From CAWKDC01 sp044445605 (GTDB lineage Bacteria; Pseudomonadota; Gammaproteobacteria; JABCZS01), in NCBI GenBank assembly GCA_044445605.1, contig JBIOEA010000020.1, forward strand, positions 1 to 42,616: a DNA stretch of 42,616 bases, written 5' to 3'. Position numbers and translations under genes: made by a program. Below are positions 40,413 through 42,616 of this stretch, in pieces. A model generated the notes under the pieces. That model did not search any database. It worked only from the letters and a program-made list of their open reading frames with translations, and was not told where the DNA came from. Position 1 is the first letter of the stretch, and each line of letters starts with the position of its first letter.

Positions 40413-41975
40413 ATGTCAGAAAAAATGAACTTGCACCGAGACAATATTTTGATATTGGATTTCGGTTCGCAGTATACCCAGTTGATTGCACGACGTGTGC
40501 GCGACATGGGCGTTTTCAGTGAAATTAAACCCTATGATTGTGATGTGGAAGCCATCAAGGCGCTACGTCCCAAGGGCATTATTTTATCTGGCGGACCTGA
40601 GTCGGTGACGGAAGCCGGATCGCCAAGAGCGCCATCGATCGTATTCGAATTGGGCATTCCCGTGCTAGGTATTTGTTACGGCATGCAAACGATGGTGGAA
40701 CAGCATGGCGGGAAAGTGGGCAGTGTGGCTCACCGCGAGTTTGGCCCTGCATCGGTGAACGTACTGGAACCACATGCATTATTTGCGGGCGTGAGTGAAG
40801 AAGTGATTGATGTATGGATGAGTCATGGTGACAGCGTGGTTGACATGCCGCCTGATTTTTTTGTCTTAGCATCGACGCCTGCCTGCCCGATTGTAGCCGT
40901 CGCGCATCGCACAAAACCGTGGATGGGTTTGCAATTTCATCCTGAAGTGAGCCACACGCCGATCGGTGCTCAGTTGTTGCAACAATTCGTCAAAGTGATT
41001 TGCGGCTGTGAATCGATGTGGGTATCTGATCGCATTATTGAAGATTCGATTCAAACCGTACGCGCACAAGTGGGCACAGATAAAGTCATTTTGGCGCTAT
41101 CTGGCGGAGTGGATTCGTCGGTCGTGGCAGCCTTGTTGCAAAAAGCGATCGGTGAGCAATTAACCTGCGTGTTTGTGGATACGGGCTTGTTACGGTTGAA
41201 CGAGGGTGATGAAGTCATGCGCGTGATGCAAGCGCATTTAGGCGTGAACATTATTCGTATCAATGCACGTGACCGTTATTTTGCTGCATTAAAAGGCGTG
41301 ACGGATCCGGAAGCCAAGCGCAAAGCGATTGGTGCGTTATTCATTGAGATATTTGAAGAAGAAGCGGCAAAAATCGCGGATGCCAAGTGGTTGGCACAGG
41401 GGACGATTTATCCTGATGTGGTGGAGTCGGCCAAGACGGTACAAGGCAAAGCACACGTGATCAAATCGCATCATAATGTGGGCGGATTGCCGGCAGACAT
41501 GAAGTTGAAATTGATCGAACCGATCCGTGATTTATTCAAAGATGAAGTGCGTCGGTTGGGGCTGGCATTGGGCTTGCCGTATGAGCGTGTGTATTGTCAT
41601 CCTTTTCCTGGCCCGGGTTTAGGGGTTCGGGTATTGGGCGAAGTGACACCGGAAGCGGTGACGACATTGCAAAAAGCGGATGCCATCTTCATGGAAGAAT
41701 TGCGCTTGCAAGGTTGGTATGAAAAAACAGCGCAAGCGTTTGCGGTATACATTCCGCAGAAATCGGTGGCTGTGATGGGCGATGCACGCGTGTATGCAGA
41801 TGTGATCGCATTACGTGCGGTAGAGAGCATTGATTACATGACGGCGCAATGGGCACGCTTGCCCTATGACTTATTGGATAAAGTGTCAAGCCGTATTGTG
41901 AACGAGGTGAAAGGCATTTCACGCGTTACGTACGATATCAGTAGCAAACCACCTGCGACGATAGAGTGGGAATGA
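40413..41975 (+). CDS. guaA: GMP synthase (glutamine-hydrolysing)
   Basis: GuaA aminates XMP to GMP with ATP and glutamine. The 520-residue protein has the N-terminal class I amidotransferase domain (ILDFGSQYTQLIARRVR; nucleophile Cys in GICYGMQTM; His-Glu in QFHPEVSHT), the ATP pyrophosphatase P-loop ALSGGVDSSVVAALL, and the C-terminal dimerisation domain (PFPGPGLGVRVLGEV, ending PPATIEWE). It is two bases downstream of guaB and overlaps the possible tadA start. All catalytic motifs are intact. Confidence 0.97.
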   Translation: MSEKMNLHRDNILILDFGSQYTQLIARRVRDMGVFSEIKPYDCDVEAIKALRPKGIILSGGPESVTEAGSPRAPSIVFELGIPVLGICYGMQTMVEQHGGKVGSVAHREFGPASVNVLEPHALFAGVSEEVIDVWMSHGDSVVDMPPDFFVLASTPACPIVAVAHRTKPWMGLQFHPEVSHTPIGAQLLQQFVKVICGCESMWVSDRIIEDSIQTVRAQVGTDKVILALSGGVDSSVVAALLQKAIGEQLTCVFVDTGLLRLNEGDEVMRVMQAHLGVNIIRINARDRYFAALKGVTDPEAKRKAIGALFIEIFEEEAAKIADAKWLAQGTIYPDVVESAKTVQGKAHVIKSHHNVGGLPADMKLKLIEPIRDLFKDEVRRLGLALGLPYERVYCHPFPGPGLGVRVLGEVTPEAVTTLQKADAIFMEELRLQGWYEKTAQAFAVYIPQKSVAVMGDARVYADVIALRAVESIDYMTAQWARLPYDLLDKVSSRIVNEVKGISRVTYDISSKPPATIEWE

Positions 41976-41992
41976 TTGAATCTTGGATATTT

Positions 41993-42442
41993 ATGCAAAA
42001 TGATTTAATAAACATGCAGCTGGCCCTCATTGAAGCCACTCTCGGCGCTGAGCGCGGGGAAGTTCCTGTAGGAGCGGTGATTGTTTATAATGATGAGGTG
42101 ATCGCACGGGCACACAATGCGCCGATTGCTTTGAGCGATCCCTGTGCTCATGCCGAAGTCTTGGCCTTGCGTGAAGCGGGGCGTGCTCTTCACAATTACC
42201 GATTGAATGATACGACGCTGTATGTGACATTAGAGCCTTGCCCGATGTGCGTGTATGCGATGATCCATGCGCGTGTTGCGCGATGTGTTTTTGCAGCATC
42301 TGATCCGAAAACAGGCGCCATGGGTGGGGTGATAGATTTAACGAAAGCGCACGCATGGAATCATACGATAGATGTGCAAGGTGGTGTGATGGCGGAAGAA
42401 AGTGCAGCGATGTTGAAAAGTTTTTTTAAATCTCGACGATGA
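41993..42442 (+). CDS. tadA: tRNA-specific adenosine deaminase
   Basis: TadA converts adenosine 34 of tRNA-Arg(ACG) to inosine. The 149-residue cytidine deaminase-like fold has the zinc site HAE in DPCAHAEVLALREAG and PCxxC in LEPCPMCVYAMIHARV. The substrate-side block SDPKTGAMGGVIDL and the tail SAAMLKSFFKSRR also fit the family. I chose ATG 41993 with TTGGA 5 bases upstream. ATG 41972, overlapping the guaA stop as ATGA, would add seven residues and is nearly as likely. The end of the guaBA-tadA run is at 42442. Confidence 0.93.
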   Translation: MQNDLINMQLALIEATLGAERGEVPVGAVIVYNDEVIARAHNAPIALSDPCAHAEVLALREAGRALHNYRLNDTTLYVTLEPCPMCVYAMIHARVARCVFAASDPKTGAMGGVIDLTKAHAWNHTIDVQGGVMAEESAAMLKSFFKSRR

Positions 42443-42616
42443 TATGTCCCCTTAACTTTCTTAATCTTTCGCCCTCTTCACAATCTCTGAAAACGAAGGA
42501 GATTATTCTTCACCTTCGCTATATAACCGCTCGGGGTCCCGGCATCTACGCGGGGAGGTCTTTATTTCACCATCGAACGAGCATCGACTTGTCGTTCGCC
42601 CCAACAGCAGGGGCTC
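42443..42616. other. Gene-free tail with a hairpin
   Basis: No ORF or RNA gene is evident to the window end. TCTTTCGCCCTCTTCACAAT (42465-42484) repeats 3381-3400 with one change. CGAAGG (42494-42499) and CCTTCG (42513-42518) form a hairpin 52 bases after the tadA stop. It lacks a following T run, so termination is uncertain. Confidence 0.45.

Overview
The window looks like a chromosomal segment of a gammaproteobacterium, most likely a host-associated member of the Legionellales (Coxiella/Legionella/Berkiella-like). This rests on three things. The core genes are clearly gammaproteobacterial (RNase T, PpsR/PpsA, FtsB, NlpD, RpoS). The order pyrG-kdsA-eno-ftsB-ispD-ispF-surE-yqaA-nlpD-rpoS resembles, from memory, that of Coxiella/Legionella. 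The accessory genes have an intracellular-bacterium flavour: an LRR protein, two ankyrin-like proteins with hydrophobic tails, a Fic protein and an unknown polytopic protein. The species cannot be fixed from sequence alone.

Layout. (1) 1-4638: accessory island with two paralogous minus-strand genes (152-1432 and 3404-4483) that share a C-terminal hydrophobic region and a conserved promoter region. They flank an AbiEi/AbiEii type IV toxin-antitoxin pair with a palindromic operator. (2) 4639-9600: dapD, divergent from an RND efflux adaptor-permease pair. (3) 9601-13413: a 40-residue membrane peptide gene, then prpB-prpC-prpD of the 2-methylcitrate cycle. (4) 13414-15589: repeat-rich accessory stretch with an LRR protein and a 52-residue small gene. 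(5) 15590-18847: divergent ppsR/ppsA, then tRNA-Ser(CGA) on the minus strand. (6) 19070-27551: a ten-gene plus-strand core run, with most junctions overlapping or only a few bases apart (CTP, KDO, glycolysis, cell division, isoprenoid, SurE, YqaA, NlpD, RpoS). (7) 27552-34779: a Fic protein behind two palindromic operators, an aromatic amino-acid permease, RNase T, an outer-membrane beta-barrel protein and a 1000-residue MscK-like channel. (8) 34780-42616: a 0.7-kb repeat-filled gap, xseA, an unknown 631-residue membrane protein, guaB-guaA and tadA, then a 174-base tail without a gene.

The most striking non-coding content is a set of repeat families. One is a roughly 330-bp palindromic element with 81-bp perfect arms, present in three copies (one complete, one with a truncated arm, one half element ending at the abiEii stop). 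A second is an 18-nt hairpin (GGCGAAACATCTTTCGCC) in four copies, one of which is translated as the C-terminus of IspF. A third is a G-rich family (AGGGGGCAG...CGGGGG) that starts at or supplies stop codons, including a three-unit 42-bp tandem array over the prpB stop. These elements cluster at gene 3' ends.

Functionally the core genes suggest gluconeogenic growth (PpsA/PpsR) with propionate detoxification (PrpBCD), de novo GMP synthesis (GuaBA) and stationary-phase control (RpoS). The accessory genes look like candidate host-interaction and defence/toxin functions. No transposase, integrase, CRISPR array or rRNA gene is visible.
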